Assembly (NCBI RefSeq): GCF_014653575.1
Contig: NZ_BNAQ01000003.1
Span: 310,001-374,000, forward strand
Reading direction: 5' to 3'
Source: Sphingomonas glacialis
Lineage (GTDB): Bacteria > Pseudomonadota > Alphaproteobacteria > Sphingomonadales > Sphingomonadaceae
DNA: 64,000 bases
Shown here in pieces: positions 45,654 to 54,342 of the stretch. Position 1 is the stretch's first letter. Each line of letters begins with the position of its first letter. The notes under the pieces are model-generated. The model was not told the origin of the DNA. It worked only from the letters and a program-made list of their open reading frames with translations, and searched no databases. A program made the translations under genes and the position numbers.

Positions 45654-46133
45654 ATGTATGCGCGCGATATGGCCCGGATCGCAACGCCCGTCGGCGTGAT
45701 CACGATCAGCGGCGATGACCGCGAACTCCATGCGATCACGCTGGGCGGGGAGGGCGAGATCGTCGCGGGGACAACCGCACCCGTACGTGCCGCCGCCGAG
45801 CAACTGACCGCGTGGTTTGCGGGAGCGCTGACGACCTTCGAACTGGCTTTGTCAGCGGCAGCGTCCGGACGCGGGGAGGCGCTGCGGACCGCAATGGTCG
45901 CGATCCCGTATGGCGATACGCTGAGCTACGGAGCACTCGCCAGGCGTGCTGGATCGAGTGCGCGGGCGATCGGGCAGGCCTGCGCGCGCAATCCGTTCCC
46001 GATCGTGGTGCCGTGCCACCGCGTGCTCAATGCCTCGGGATCGCTCGGTGCGTATTCGGCGGGGGAAGGGCCGATGACCAAGCAATGGCTGCTCGCGTTC
46101 GAGCGGCGCGGTCGGCGGGATCTGCTGCTCTAG
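45654..46133 (+). CDS. ogt: Methylated-DNA-[protein]-cysteine S-methyltransferase
   Basis: A 159-residue suicide repair protein that takes the alkyl group from O6-methylguanine. The active-site motif FPIVVPCHRVLNASG places the acceptor at Cys121, with the DNA-binding helix-turn-helix LSYGALARRAGSSARAIGQA before it and the downstream GSLGAYSAGEGPMTKQWLL. ATG 45654 was chosen (45669 also possible). It is the only rightward gene in the left arm of the origin region. Confidence 0.93.
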   Translation: MYARDMARIATPVGVITISGDDRELHAITLGGEGEIVAGTTAPVRAAAEQLTAWFAGALTTFELALSAAASGRGEALRTAMVAIPYGDTLSYGALARRAGSSARAIGQACARNPFPIVVPCHRVLNASGSLGAYSAGEGPMTKQWLLAFERRGRRDLLL

Positions 46134-46152
46134 GGATTTGGTTCGCGGGGCG

Positions 46153-46240
46153 GGCATGGGCAAAGCCCATGCCGTCGGTCGGGCGCGGAATTGCGCCCGC
46201 CGGCCGAGCCGGTGCGAGTCCGGCGGCAGCATGCCGCCGG
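46153..46240. repeat. Cluster of three hairpins between ogt and rho
   Basis: Three consecutive inverted repeats fill the 117-bp convergent gap. They are GGCATGGGC/GCCCATGCC (46153-46161, 46165-46173), CGGGCGC/GCGCCCG (46180-46186, 46193-46199) and CCGGCGGCA/TGCCGCCGG (46220-46228, 46232-46240). No T-tracts are present. They may be a mosaic of REP-like units and may end transcription from both sides. Confidence 0.7.
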
Positions 46241-46250
46241 CCGCACTCGG

Positions 46251-47507
46251 CTATTGATTCATGCTGTCGAAGAAATCTTCGTTGGTCTTCGAATTCTTCA
46301 TCTTGTCGAGCAGGAACTCCATCGAGTCGATCGTGCCCATCTGCATGAGGATGCGGCGCAGCACCCACATCTTCGACAGCTTGCTTTGATCGACCAGCAA
46401 CTCTTCCTTGCGCGTGCCTGACTTGCCGACGTCGAGCGCCGGGAAGATCCGCTTGTCGGCGACCTTGCGGTCGAGCACGATTTCCGAGTTACCCGTGCCC
46501 TTGAATTCCTCGAAGATCACTTCGTCCATGCGGCTGCCGGTATCGATGAGCGCGGTCGCGATGATCGAGAGCGAACCGCCTTCCTCGATGTTGCGCGCGG
46601 CACCGAAGAAGCGCTTCGGCCGCTGCAGTGCATTGGCGTCGACACCGCCGGTCAGCACCTTGCCCGACGACGGCACGACGGTGTTGTAGGCACGGCCGAG
46701 ACGCGTGATCGAGTCGAGCAGGATCACGACATCCTTCTTGTGCTCGACCAGGCGCTTGGCCTTTTCGATCACCATTTCAGCGACTTGCACGTGGCGCGTC
46801 GCGGGCTCGTCGAAGGTCGAGGAGACGACTTCGCCCTTCACCGAACGCTGCATGTCGGTCACTTCCTCGGGGCGCTCGTCGATCAGCAGGACGATCAGGA
46901 ACACCTCGGGGTGGTTGTCGGTGATCGCCTTGGCGATGTTCTGCAGCATCACCGTCTTGCCGACGCGCGGCGGCGCGACGATCAGCGTGCGCTGGCCCTT
47001 GCCCTGCGGCGAGATGATGTCGATGACTCGCGCCGACTTGTCCTTGACGGTTGGATCGGCGGGATCGAGCGTGAGCTTCTCATCGGGATAGAGCGGCGTG
47101 AGATTGTCGAAATTGACGCGATGACGAACCGCGTCGGGATTGTCGAAATTGACCGCGGTCAGCTTGGTCAGCGCGAAATAGCGTTCGCCATCCTTCGGTC
47201 CGCGGATTTCACCTTCGACCGTATCGCCGGTGCGCAGGCCGAATTTGCGGACCTGGTTGGGCGAGATGTAGATGTCGTCAGGACCGGCGAGATAATTCGC
47301 CTCGGGGCTGCGCAGAAAGCCAAAGCCGTCGGGCAGCACTTCGATCGTGCCGAGCCCCATGATTTCCTCGCCCTCTTCGGCCTGGACCTTGAGGATCGCG
47401 AACATCAGATCCTGCTTGCGCAGCGTCGATGCGCTCTCGATGCCGAGCTCCTCGGCCATCGCGACCAGTTCGGCCGGCTTTTTGTTCTTGAGGTCTTTGA
47501 GATGCAT
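46251..47507 (-). CDS. rho: Transcription termination factor Rho
   Basis: A 418-residue hexameric RNA-dependent ATPase. The N-terminal domain begins [20 protein letters not shown], followed by the RNA-binding cold-shock fold ([17 protein letters not shown]). The motor domain has Walker A ([10 protein letters not shown]), [12 protein letters not shown] and the Q- and R-loop region [22 protein letters not shown] 47507 matches the conserved N-terminus; the upstream extension is not typical. It follows hemE-hemJ on the same strand after a 243-bp gap. Confidence 0.97.
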   Translation of the reverse strand: MHLKDLKNKKPAELVAMAEELGIESASTLRKQDLMFAILKVQAEEGEEIMGLGTIEVLPDGFGFLRSPEANYLAGPDDIYISPNQVRKFGLRTGDTVEGEIRGPKDGERYFALTKLTAVNFDNPDAVRHRVNFDNLTPLYPDEKLTLDPADPTVKDKSARVIDIISPQGKGQRTLIVAPPRVGKTVMLQNIAKAITDNHPEVFLIVLLIDERPEEVTDMQRSVKGEVVSSTFDEPATRHVQVAEMVIEKAKRLVEHKKDVVILLDSITRLGRAYNTVVPSSGKVLTGGVDANALQRPKRFFGAARNIEEGGSLSIIATALIDTGSRMDEVIFEEFKGTGNSEIVLDRKVADKRIFPALDVGKSGTRKEELLVDQSKLSKMWVLRRILMQMGTIDSMEFLLDKMKNSKTNEDFFDSMNQ

Positions 47508-47655
47508 GGAGGGCGTCCGGGGCATGAAGATGCGAGGGGGGAGCTTCGGTCGGCGACAGATACGCGACGATGCTAGAGGAAGGATGCCGCGACCGAACGG
47601 GTGGACCCGCCGCATCGCAACACGGCGCTCGAGATACGATCCGGCGCGCGGCGCG

Positions 47656-47687
47656 TCAAGGCTTGGCGGTTTTTGCGCCAGCCTTGA
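47656..47687. terminator. Hairpin in the hemJ-rho gap
   Basis: TCAAGGCTTGGCG (47656-47668) pairs with CGCCAGCCTTGA (47676-47687) with one bulged base and a 7-nt loop. It lies 64 bp after the hemJ stop in the direction of transcription and lacks a T-tract. The rest of this 243-bp gap presumably holds the rho promoter and leader; I see no other clear signal there. Confidence 0.45.
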
Positions 47688-47750
47688 AGAGCGCGGTTAT
47701 CGGCCACCCTCCACACGCGTCGCGTCCCACGCGCAGAGGGCTTCAGGACC

Positions 47751-48206
47751 TCAGAACGGCTGGACGATCGCGAGGATGACGATGAACGTCACCAGCACCG
47801 CCGGCACTTCGTTGATCAGCCGCAATTGCCGCCCGGTGAGCGTCGGCTTGCCCGCCGCGAGCTTCTTCGAATAGCCGACCGCCCAGCCATGATAGCCGCT
47901 GAGGATCACCACCAGCAGCAGCTTGAGATGCAGCCAGCCGAGCCCGCTCGCGCCCGAGAACAGCCCGAGATTGGCGCCGAGCGTCAGGCCGAGCACCCAG
48001 ACGACGACCATCGCAGGCGTCAGGATGATCTTGCGGATCTTGGCTTCGCGCTCGACCCATTGCGCCGCCTCGGGCGAGCCGATCGCGGCTTCCTGATGAT
48101 ACACCAGATAGCGCGGCAGCATGAACAGCCCCGCCATCCAGAAGATGACGAAGATCAGATGGGCTGCCTTCATCCACGGATAGGCATTGCCGAGCATCCC
48201 GATCAT
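47751..48206 (-). CDS. hemJ: Protoporphyrinogen oxidase HemJ
   Basis: A 151-residue inner-membrane protein with four helices. The conserved first helix MKAAHLIFVIFWMAGLFMLP contains the heme-coordinating histidine, and RYLVYHQ and LHLKLLLVVILSGYHGW fit the HemJ/TIGR00701 family, the oxygen-independent-partner replacement for HemY/HemG in alphaproteobacteria. The ATG at 48206 overlaps the hemE stop (ATGA), linking two heme-biosynthesis steps. Confidence 0.9.
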   Translation of the reverse strand: MIGMLGNAYPWMKAAHLIFVIFWMAGLFMLPRYLVYHQEAAIGSPEAAQWVEREAKIRKIILTPAMVVVWVLGLTLGANLGLFSGASGLGWLHLKLLLVVILSGYHGWAVGYSKKLAAGKPTLTGRQLRLINEVPAVLVTFIVILAIVQPF

Positions 48207-49234
48207 CGCGCGCTCCGGACATAGGCGAGCAACTGCTCGACATGCGGGATCGGCGTATCCTGCAGGATGCCGTGGCCGAGATTGAAGATGTGCGGCCGAT
48301 CGGCGAACGCGGTGAGGATGCGCGACGCGGCCTGTTCCATCGCCGCTCCCCCGGCGATCAGGACGAGCGGATCGAGATTGCCCTGCACCGGCATCCCCTG
48401 CGGAAGCGTCCGCGCGGCCCATTCGGGGTCGATCGTCTCGTCGAGCCCGAGCGCATCGACCCCGGTCTCGCGCGCATAGGCAGGAAGCTTCTCGCCCGCG
48501 CCCTTGGGAAAGCCGATCACCGGGACGCCGGGATGGCGCGCATGCAGCGCCGCGACGATCGCGGCATTGGGGGCGATCACCCAACGTTCGAATTGCGCGG
48601 GGCTGAGGCTGCCGGCCCAGCTGTCGAACAGCTGCACCGCCTCGACGCCTGCCTCAATCTGGCGCGACAGATATTCGATCGTGCAATCGGCGATCGCGGT
48701 GATGATCCGACCAAAAGCGGCAGGGTCGCCATACGCAAAACGCCGCGTCTCGCCCTGATCCTTGCTGCCATGTCCTGCGACCATATAGGTGGCGACGGTC
48801 CACGGGCTTCCGGCAAAGCCGAGGAAGGTGGTCTGTGGCGGCAATTGCGCTGCGACCAGGCGCACAGTCGCATACACCGGATCAAGCCGCTCAGGCGCCG
48901 CCTGAAGGCTTTCCAGCGCATGATCGACGAGCGGGGGCGTCAGCGCCGGTCCTTCGCCGACACCGAAGCTCAGACCCTGTCCCAGCGCCGAGGGGACCAT
49001 CAGGATGTCCGAGAACAGGATCGCACCGTCGAAGCCGAAGCGCCGGATCGGTTGGATCGTTACCTCGGCTGCCGCTTCACTGTCATTGACCAAAGCGAGG
49101 AACCCGCCCTTCTCGGCCCGGAGCGCGCGATATTCGGGGAGATAGCGTCCCGCCTGGCGCATCAGCCAGATTGGCGGGGTGGAGGCACGCTCACCCTTGA
49201 GCGTGGCGAGCAGCGGCTTGTTTTGCGTCAGCAC
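48203..49234 (-). CDS. hemE: Uroporphyrinogen decarboxylase
   Basis: A 343-residue enzyme that decarboxylates uroporphyrinogen III to coproporphyrinogen III. The signature PIWLMRQAGRYLPEYR, the conserved FSDILMVPSALGQGL with the catalytic Asp, GFAGSPWTVATYM and FNLGHGI are all seen. It starts with GTG at 49234. In alphaproteobacteria hemE is the classic neighbour of the chromosome origin, and the 318-bp gap upstream here has origin features. Confidence 0.97.
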   Translation of the reverse strand: MLTQNKPLLATLKGERASTPPIWLMRQAGRYLPEYRALRAEKGGFLALVNDSEAAAEVTIQPIRRFGFDGAILFSDILMVPSALGQGLSFGVGEGPALTPPLVDHALESLQAAPERLDPVYATVRLVAAQLPPQTTFLGFAGSPWTVATYMVAGHGSKDQGETRRFAYGDPAAFGRIITAIADCTIEYLSRQIEAGVEAVQLFDSWAGSLSPAQFERWVIAPNAAIVAALHARHPGVPVIGFPKGAGEKLPAYARETGVDALGLDETIDPEWAARTLPQGMPVQGNLDPLVLIAGGAAMEQAASRILTAFADRPHIFNLGHGILQDTPIPHVEQLLAYVRSAR

Positions 49235-49552
49235 GGTCGGTCTTTCCTCACCCTACTTCTATAAGAATCTAGAATCTTAAAAGGTTGAAGTGGTTGTTGG
49301 CACGTTGATAACGGGGCTTATGCCGCCATCCCCAAAATGCCAACAGATTGACGCGGCGCAATCGACGCGCACGCCTTGAGTCGGCGCGCTCGTCCCCATT
49401 ATCCACAGGCTGTGAAGGGAACTATGGGGTGTTTGCGCGATTGTGGATAGCATCAGGGTTATGCACCGCGGTCGCTCGGCTTTGCGGACGGGCAAAGTTG
49501 CGCTAGCGCTTGCCCCCATGTTGTCCACAGTTTCGCCCCGCACCCGTCTCTG
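49235..49552. other. Chromosomal replication origin (oriC)
   Basis: This 318-bp gene-free gap lies between divergent hemE and ppsR, the position of the mapped origin in Caulobacter and of predicted origins in other alphaproteobacteria. It contains a perfect DnaA box TTATCCACA (49399-49407), two 8/9 boxes (CTATCCACA on the minus strand at 49442-49450, TTGTCCACA at 49521-49529) and two weaker 7/9 boxes (49303-49311 minus, 49459-49467). The patch at about 49256-49292 is AT-rich and a candidate unwinding element. It carries two GANTC (CcrM) sites, GAATC at 49265 and 49272, within a direct repeat AGAATCT. Transcription polarity of the flanking genes reverses here. Confidence 0.85.
49399..49407 (+). 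other. Consensus DnaA box
   Basis: TTATCCACA, identical to the consensus DnaA-binding 9-mer, in the middle of the hemE-ppsR gap. Further near-consensus boxes lie 35 and 114 bp to the right. Confidence 0.88.
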
Positions 49553-50377
49553 ATGCGCCTGCATCTCCATCTTTTGTCGGATTCGACCGGCGAAACGCTC
49601 GAGAACATCGCCAAGGCCGCGCTCGCGCAATATGACGATGTCGAGACGATCCGGCATTTCTGGCCGATGGTCCGGACCGAGGCGCATCTCGAGCGCATTT
49701 TGCAGGAAATCTCGCAAAATCCTGGGCTGGTGCTTTTCACTCTGGTGAACAGCGAGACGCGGCGCACGCTCGAGACGCGCTGTCGTACGCTCGGGCTCCC
49801 CGCGGTCGCGCCGCTCGATGCGGTGACGGGCGCGCTGTCGGGCTTGCTTGGTCAGGCGGCGAAGGCCCGCCCGGGGCGGCAGCACGTGCTCGACGCCGCG
49901 TATTTCGCGCGGGTCGATGCGATTCAGTTCACGATTGCGCATGACGACGGGATCCTGGCCGAGGAGTGGGAAGAGGCGGACATCCTGCTCGCAGGCGTGT
50001 CGCGGTCTTCGAAGACGCCGACGTCGATCTATCTCGCCAATCGCGGCTTCAAGACCGCGAACATCCCGATCGTCGTCGAAAGCCCGCCGCCCGAAAACCT
50101 CTTCACGTTGAAGAACCCGATCATCGTCGGCCTTACGACGAGCGCCGATCGGCTGATCCAGGTGCGCCGCAACCGGCTGCTGTCGCTGAATGAAACGACC
50201 ACCACCGCCTATGTCGACCAAGAGGCGGTGACGCGCGAAGTCGCCTATGCGCGGCGGATGTTCGCCGACAATGGCTGGCCGGTGATCGACGTCACGCGGC
50301 GCTCGATCGAGGAAACCGCAGCGGCGATCATTGCGCTCGTCGGCGAACGCCGTGGCGAAACACGAGGTGAAGCATGA
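49553..50377 (+). CDS. ppsR: Pyruvate, phosphate dikinase regulatory protein (DUF299)
   Basis: A 274-residue bifunctional kinase/phosphotransferase that controls PPDK or PEP synthase by ADP-dependent threonine phosphorylation. The family opening LHLLSDSTGETLENIAKAAL, the P-loop-like AGVSRSSKTPTSIYLANRG and GLTTSADRLIQVRRNRL are all present. The gene is the RP001-like neighbour of alphaproteobacterial origins. Its ATG follows the last DnaA box by only 23 bp. Confidence 0.95.
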   Translation: MRLHLHLLSDSTGETLENIAKAALAQYDDVETIRHFWPMVRTEAHLERILQEISQNPGLVLFTLVNSETRRTLETRCRTLGLPAVAPLDAVTGALSGLLGQAAKARPGRQHVLDAAYFARVDAIQFTIAHDDGILAEEWEEADILLAGVSRSSKTPTSIYLANRGFKTANIPIVVESPPPENLFTLKNPIIVGLTTSADRLIQVRRNRLLSLNETTTTAYVDQEAVTREVAYARRMFADNGWPVIDVTRRSIEETAAAIIALVGERRGETRGEA

Positions 50378-50970
50378 AGCTCCTGCTGGCCTCGCAAAGC
50401 GCCTCGCGGCGCGCCATGCTGACCGCGGCAAATGTCCCGTTCGTCGCGGTCTCGGCCGGCGTCGACGAGGAATCGGCAAAGGCGGCGTTGCTCGGCGAAG
50501 GGCTCGCCGCGCGCGACATGGCCGATGCCCTGGCCGAACTGAAGGCGATCAAGGTTTCGTCGGGTGAGGGGCAAGCGCTTGTGCTCGGTTGCGACTCGGT
50601 CGTCGCGCTCGAGGATGGGTCGATGCTCGACAAACCACGCGACCGGGCCGAGGCGGGCGCGCATCTGCGCCGGCTGTCGGGCAAGCGCCATGAACTCGTC
50701 AGCGCTGCGGTGATGGCCGAAGGCGGCCGTCCGGTGTGGCGCGTCGTCGATCGCGCGCGGATGCACGTCCGCCCGCTGTCCGAGGCATTCATCGAGACCT
50801 ATCTCGACCTCGAATGGCCCGAGATCTCCGGCTGTGTCGGTTGCTATCGGATCGAGGGCCCGGGCGCGCAATTGTTCAGCCGGATCGAGGGGAGCCAGTT
50901 CACCGTGCTCGGCCTGCCTTTGCTGCCGGTGCTCGATTATCTGCGGGTTCGGGGAGTGATGGCGTCATGA
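50374..50970 (+). CDS. maf: Maf-family nucleoside triphosphate pyrophosphatase
   Basis: A 198-residue housecleaning pyrophosphatase of the Maf/YceF type, which hydrolyses modified or canonical NTPs. Motifs: LLLASQSASRRAML at the N-terminus, CDSVVALEDG (catalytic Asp), and the ISGCVGCYRIEGPGAQLF segment. The ATG overlaps the ppsR stop and its stop overlaps aroE, so the genes of this right-arm operon are coupled. Confidence 0.93.
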   Translation: MKLLLASQSASRRAMLTAANVPFVAVSAGVDEESAKAALLGEGLAARDMADALAELKAIKVSSGEGQALVLGCDSVVALEDGSMLDKPRDRAEAGAHLRRLSGKRHELVSAAVMAEGGRPVWRVVDRARMHVRPLSEAFIETYLDLEWPEISGCVGCYRIEGPGAQLFSRIEGSQFTVLGLPLLPVLDYLRVRGVMAS

Positions 50971-51779
50971 TGCTGGCCGAAGTGATCGGCGATCCGATCG
51001 CACATTCCAAATCGCCGTTGATCCACGGCTTCTGGATCGAACGCCTCGCGCTCGATGCCAAATATCACCTCTGTCAGGTCGCTGCCGACGGGCTGGCGGC
51101 GTATTTCGAGGCGCGCAGTGCCGATCCCGCCTGGCGCGGCTGCAACGTGACGATCCCGCACAAGATCGCGGTGTTCGACCATGTTCCCGATCCCGGTGGC
51201 GTCCGCGCTACAATCGGCGCGGCCAATACCGTGTTCCGCGGCGAAGACGGCAAGGTGATCCTGACCAACACCGATGCCGCTGGCTTCTATGCGCCGATCA
51301 ACCAGCTCGATCTTACCGGCGCGCCGGTCGTGGTGATCGGGGCAGGGGGGGCGGCACGCGCGGTGTTGTTCGCGCTCGCACGGCTCGACGTCGGTCCGGT
51401 GACGATCCTCAACCGCAACGTGCTCAAGGCCGCGGCGTTGCTGTCGTCGTTCGGGCTCAAGGGCAAGGCGTTGCCGCTCGATGCGACGCTCCCGGCCGCG
51501 GCGTTGTTGGTCAATGCGAGCGCGCTCGGGATGGTCGGGCAACCCCCGCTCGAGCTCGATCTGGCGCCGTTGCCCGAGGATGCAGTGGTGTATGACGTCG
51601 TTTATGCACCGCTCGAAACGCGCCTGCTGGCGGCGGCGCGCGACCGCGAGCTCGAGACGGTCGACGGGCTCGATATGCTGATCGGCCAGGCCGCGCTCGC
51701 GTTCGAGCTGTTCTTTGGCGTCGCCCCACCGCGCGACGAGGCGAGCGACGACGAGCTCCGCGCGCTGCTGACCGCATGA
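50967..51779 (+). CDS. aroE: Shikimate dehydrogenase
   Basis: A 270-residue NADP-dependent enzyme that reduces 3-dehydroshikimate in aromatic amino-acid synthesis. It has [17 protein letters not shown] (substrate site), [11 protein letters not shown] (catalytic Lys), the nucleotide-binding [16 protein letters not shown] and the NASALGM motif. ATG 50967 overlaps the maf stop. The order maf-aroE-coaE-dnaQ is common beside alphaproteobacterial origins. Confidence 0.95.
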   Translation: MMLAEVIGDPIAHSKSPLIHGFWIERLALDAKYHLCQVAADGLAAYFEARSADPAWRGCNVTIPHKIAVFDHVPDPGGVRATIGAANTVFRGEDGKVILTNTDAAGFYAPINQLDLTGAPVVVIGAGGAARAVLFALARLDVGPVTILNRNVLKAAALLSSFGLKGKALPLDATLPAAALLVNASALGMVGQPPLELDLAPLPEDAVVYDVVYAPLETRLLAAARDRELETVDGLDMLIGQAALAFELFFGVAPPRDEASDDELRALLTA

Positions 51780-52390
51780 CGGCCAAGCGGCCGATCACGA
51801 TCGGGCTGACCGGGTCGATCGGCATGGGCAAATCGACCGTTGCCGCGATGTTCGCCGACGCCGGCGTGCCGGTGTTCGACGCCGATGCCGCGGTGCACGC
51901 GCTGCAAGGGCCGGGTGGCCGCACCGTCGCCGCGATCGAGTCTGCCTTTCCCGGCGTGACCGGGCCGAATGGCGTCGATCGCGCTGCGCTCGGCGCCAAG
52001 GTGCTCGGCGACCCGGCGGCACTCGCGCGGCTCGAAGCGATCGTCCATCCGGCGGTCGGCGAGGAGCGCGCTGCCTTCCTGGCGGCGCATGCGAGCGCGC
52101 CGATCGTGCTGTTCGACGTCCCCTTGCTGTTCGAAACGGGTGGCGAGTCGCGAGTCGATCGCGTCGTCGTCGTGTCCGCCCCGCCCGAGATTCAACGTGC
52201 GCGGGTGCTCGCCCGCAATGGAATGACGCCCGAAAAGCTCGACGCGATTCTCGCCAGGCAGTTGCCGGACGGGGATAAAGTCACGCGCGCCGACTTCGTC
52301 GTGCCGACGGGCGGGTCGATCGATGCGACGCGGCGTGCGGTTAGCGCCATCATCGCTTGCCTCGAAGGGCGCGAGACCCCACTATCCTAG
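51776..52390 (+). CDS. coaE: Dephospho-CoA kinase
   Basis: A 204-residue P-loop kinase that makes CoA in the last biosynthetic step. Walker A is [12 protein letters not shown], followed by [11 protein letters not shown], the conserved HP in EAIVHPAV and [12 protein letters not shown]. The ATG overlaps the aroE stop. dnaQ starts four bases after its stop. Confidence 0.95.
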   Translation: MTAKRPITIGLTGSIGMGKSTVAAMFADAGVPVFDADAAVHALQGPGGRTVAAIESAFPGVTGPNGVDRAALGAKVLGDPAALARLEAIVHPAVGEERAAFLAAHASAPIVLFDVPLLFETGGESRVDRVVVVSAPPEIQRARVLARNGMTPEKLDAILARQLPDGDKVTRADFVVPTGGSIDATRRAVSAIIACLEGRETPLS

Positions 52391-52394
52391 ACTT

Positions 52395-53087
52395 ATGCGC
52401 GAGATCGTTTTCGATACCGAGACCACAGGCTTCAGTTTTTCCGATGGCGACCGCATGGTCGAGATCGGCTGTCTCGAGATGGTCAACAAGGTCGAGACCG
52501 GGCGCACCTTCCACGCCTATTTTCACCCCGAGCGCACGATGCCGCCCGAGGCGCAGCGCGTCCACGGGCTGAGCGACGCGTTCCTCGCCGACAAGCCGCT
52601 ATTCCCGCAGCTGGTCGAGGATTTGCTCGATTTCATCGGCGACAGCCCGCTCGTCGCGCACAATGCGAGCTTCGATTTCGGCTTCCTCAACGGCGAACTG
52701 CAGCGCTGCGGCCGCGCGACCGTTGGGCTGCACCGGATGGTCGATACCGTCGCGATGGCGCGGATGCGCCACCCCGGCGCCAAGCATAGCCTCGATGCGC
52801 TGTGTAACCGCTACGGCATCGATCGTAGCCATCGCACTGTCCACGGCGCGTTGCTCGACGCGCAATTGCTCTCGCAAGTCTATGTCGAACTCACCGGCGG
52901 TCGACAGATCGGGCTCGGCCTGGTCAGCGAAGTGATCGAGGACATGGCGCCGACGCAGTCGACCCCGCCGACGACGGTGCGTCCGGCGCGGATTTTCGCA
53001 GCCGCCGAGAGCGAACTCGCCCGGCATGCGGCGTTCCTCAAAACCGTGGTCAATCCGTTGTGGGGGAGCGATCCGGCACTGTCTTGA
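52395..53087 (+). CDS. dnaQ: DNA polymerase III epsilon subunit (3'-5' exonuclease)
   Basis: A 230-residue proofreading subunit. DEDDh motifs are present: Exo I VFDTETTGF, Exo II VAHNASFDFGFLNGEL, and Exo III HGALLDAQLL. The C-terminal extension beyond the exonuclease (from about 175) would bind the alpha subunit. It is the last of the coupled right-arm genes next to the origin. Confidence 0.95.
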   Translation: MREIVFDTETTGFSFSDGDRMVEIGCLEMVNKVETGRTFHAYFHPERTMPPEAQRVHGLSDAFLADKPLFPQLVEDLLDFIGDSPLVAHNASFDFGFLNGELQRCGRATVGLHRMVDTVAMARMRHPGAKHSLDALCNRYGIDRSHRTVHGALLDAQLLSQVYVELTGGRQIGLGLVSEVIEDMAPTQSTPPTTVRPARIFAAAESELARHAAFLKTVVNPLWGSDPALS

Positions 53088-53171
53088 GTTTAAGGGGGTC
53101 GAGGCGCCCGACAGGCGTCGTCTACCGCCGATGATCGTCAAAGCGACATCGGCCAGCTAAGGAGAATGCTC

Positions 53172-53759
53172 ATGGATATTCGGGTTTCCGGCCATCAGGT
53201 CGAAACGGGCGAGGCGCTCAGGACCCATGTCGACGAGCGACTCCAGGGCATAGCCACCAAATATTTCGCGCGGGCCATCTCGGCGCAGGTCACCTTCGGC
53301 AAGGGGCCGCACGACAATCGCTTCACCGCCGACATCGTCGCGCACGTGATGCAGGGGTTGATCCTCAAGGCACATGGCGATGCCGCGGATGCGCATCTCG
53401 CCTTCGACGCTGCCGCCGCCAAGGTTGAGAAGCAGTTGCGGCGCTACATGCGCCGCCTCAAGGATCGCAATGCCGGGGTGGCGAGTGCAGCGGCGGCACA
53501 AGCGGCCGATGCCGAGAATGCCGGCTATACGCTGTTCCAGGAGAGCACCACTGAGGAGGAAGTCGAGGACTTCCCGCTGATCGTCGCCGAAACGCGCGTC
53601 GACGTGCCCGACGCCTCGGTGTCCGATGCCGTGATGATGCTCGACCTGCGCAACACCGCGGCCTTGCTGTTCCGCAACAGCGTATCGGGCACCTACAACA
53701 TGGTCTATCGCCGTGGCGACGGGACGATCGGCTGGGTCGAGCCGCACCGCGAAGCGTAA
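53172..53759 (+). CDS. hpf: Long-form ribosome hibernation-promoting factor
   Basis: A 195-residue protein with the N-terminal ribosome-binding HPF/YfiA domain (MDIRVSGHQVETGEALRTHV) and a C-terminal dimerisation domain (AALLFRNSVSGTYNMVYRR). The long form joins two 70S ribosomes into 100S dimers in stationary phase. ATG 53172 was preferred because the AAGGAG site (53159-53164) is 7 bp upstream; the ATG at 53166 is too close. Confidence 0.93.
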   Translation: MDIRVSGHQVETGEALRTHVDERLQGIATKYFARAISAQVTFGKGPHDNRFTADIVAHVMQGLILKAHGDAADAHLAFDAAAAKVEKQLRRYMRRLKDRNAGVASAAAAQAADAENAGYTLFQESTTEEEVEDFPLIVAETRVDVPDASVSDAVMMLDLRNTAALLFRNSVSGTYNMVYRRGDGTIGWVEPHREA

Positions 53760-53830
53760 GGCCATCAGCGGCACGGCGCCGATGGCCTAGCATAAGGCTC
53801 GTGCTTTCGCCGATGACCGATCGGCGCTAT

Positions 53831-53864
53831 GGGCTCGCTCAAAGCCTCCGCTTTGGGCGGGCCC
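53831..53864 (+). promoter_or_regulatory. Stem-loop directly before ptsN RBS
   Basis: GGGCTCGCTCAAAGC (53831-53845), loop CTCC, GCTTTGGGCGGGCCC (53850-53864) form a 15-bp stem allowing G-U pairs. The AAGGA ribosome-binding sequence starts at the next base, so the fold abuts it. It could end hpf transcripts or tune ptsN translation. An earlier smaller hairpin, GGCCATC/GATGGCC, lies at about 53760-53787. Confidence 0.5.
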
Positions 53865-53874
53865 AAGGACTAAC

Positions 53875-54342
53875 ATGACCGATCTGCACGATATTCTCGC
53901 GTCCGACGCCGTGCTCGAACGCGTCAGCGCCGGCACGCGCAAGGCGCTGTTCCAGCAGCTCGCAGCGACCGCGGCGAGCGTATACGGAGTAGATGCCAGC
54001 GCGGTGGCCGAAGTGGTCGGGACGCGCGAGAAGCTCGGTTCGACCGGGTTCGGCGGGGGCGTTGCGACGCCGCACGGCAAGTTGCCCGGGCTGGACCGCG
54101 TCTGCGGCGTTTTCGCCCGGCTCGCCCAGCCGATCGATTTCGACTCGGTTGACGACATGCCCGTCGACATCGTCTTCATGCTGCTGTCGCCACCCGATGC
54201 CGGTGCGACTCATCTCAAGGCGCTGGCGCGCGTGTCGCGCGCGCTGCGCGATCAGGCGTTCGTCGCGAAACTGCGTGGGGCAGGGTCGCGCGATGCGCTT
54301 GTCGCGTTGCTGTCCGCCGATCAGACGTGCGATGCCGCTTAA
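53875..54342 (+). CDS. ptsN: PTS IIA-like nitrogen-regulatory protein PtsN
   Basis: A 155-residue EIIA-Ntr protein, phosphorylated by the nitrogen PTS chain. The phosphorylatable residue is His67 in GGGVATPHGKLPGLDRV. The fold continues with DDMPVDIVFMLLSPPDAGATHLKALARVSR, standard for the family. hpf upstream is the usual partner in the rpoN-hpf-ptsN group, although rpoN is not here. Its end overlaps the next gene by 11 bp. Confidence 0.93.
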   Translation: MTDLHDILASDAVLERVSAGTRKALFQQLAATAASVYGVDASAVAEVVGTREKLGSTGFGGGVATPHGKLPGLDRVCGVFARLAQPIDFDSVDDMPVDIVFMLLSPPDAGATHLKALARVSRALRDQAFVAKLRGAGSRDALVALLSADQTCDAA

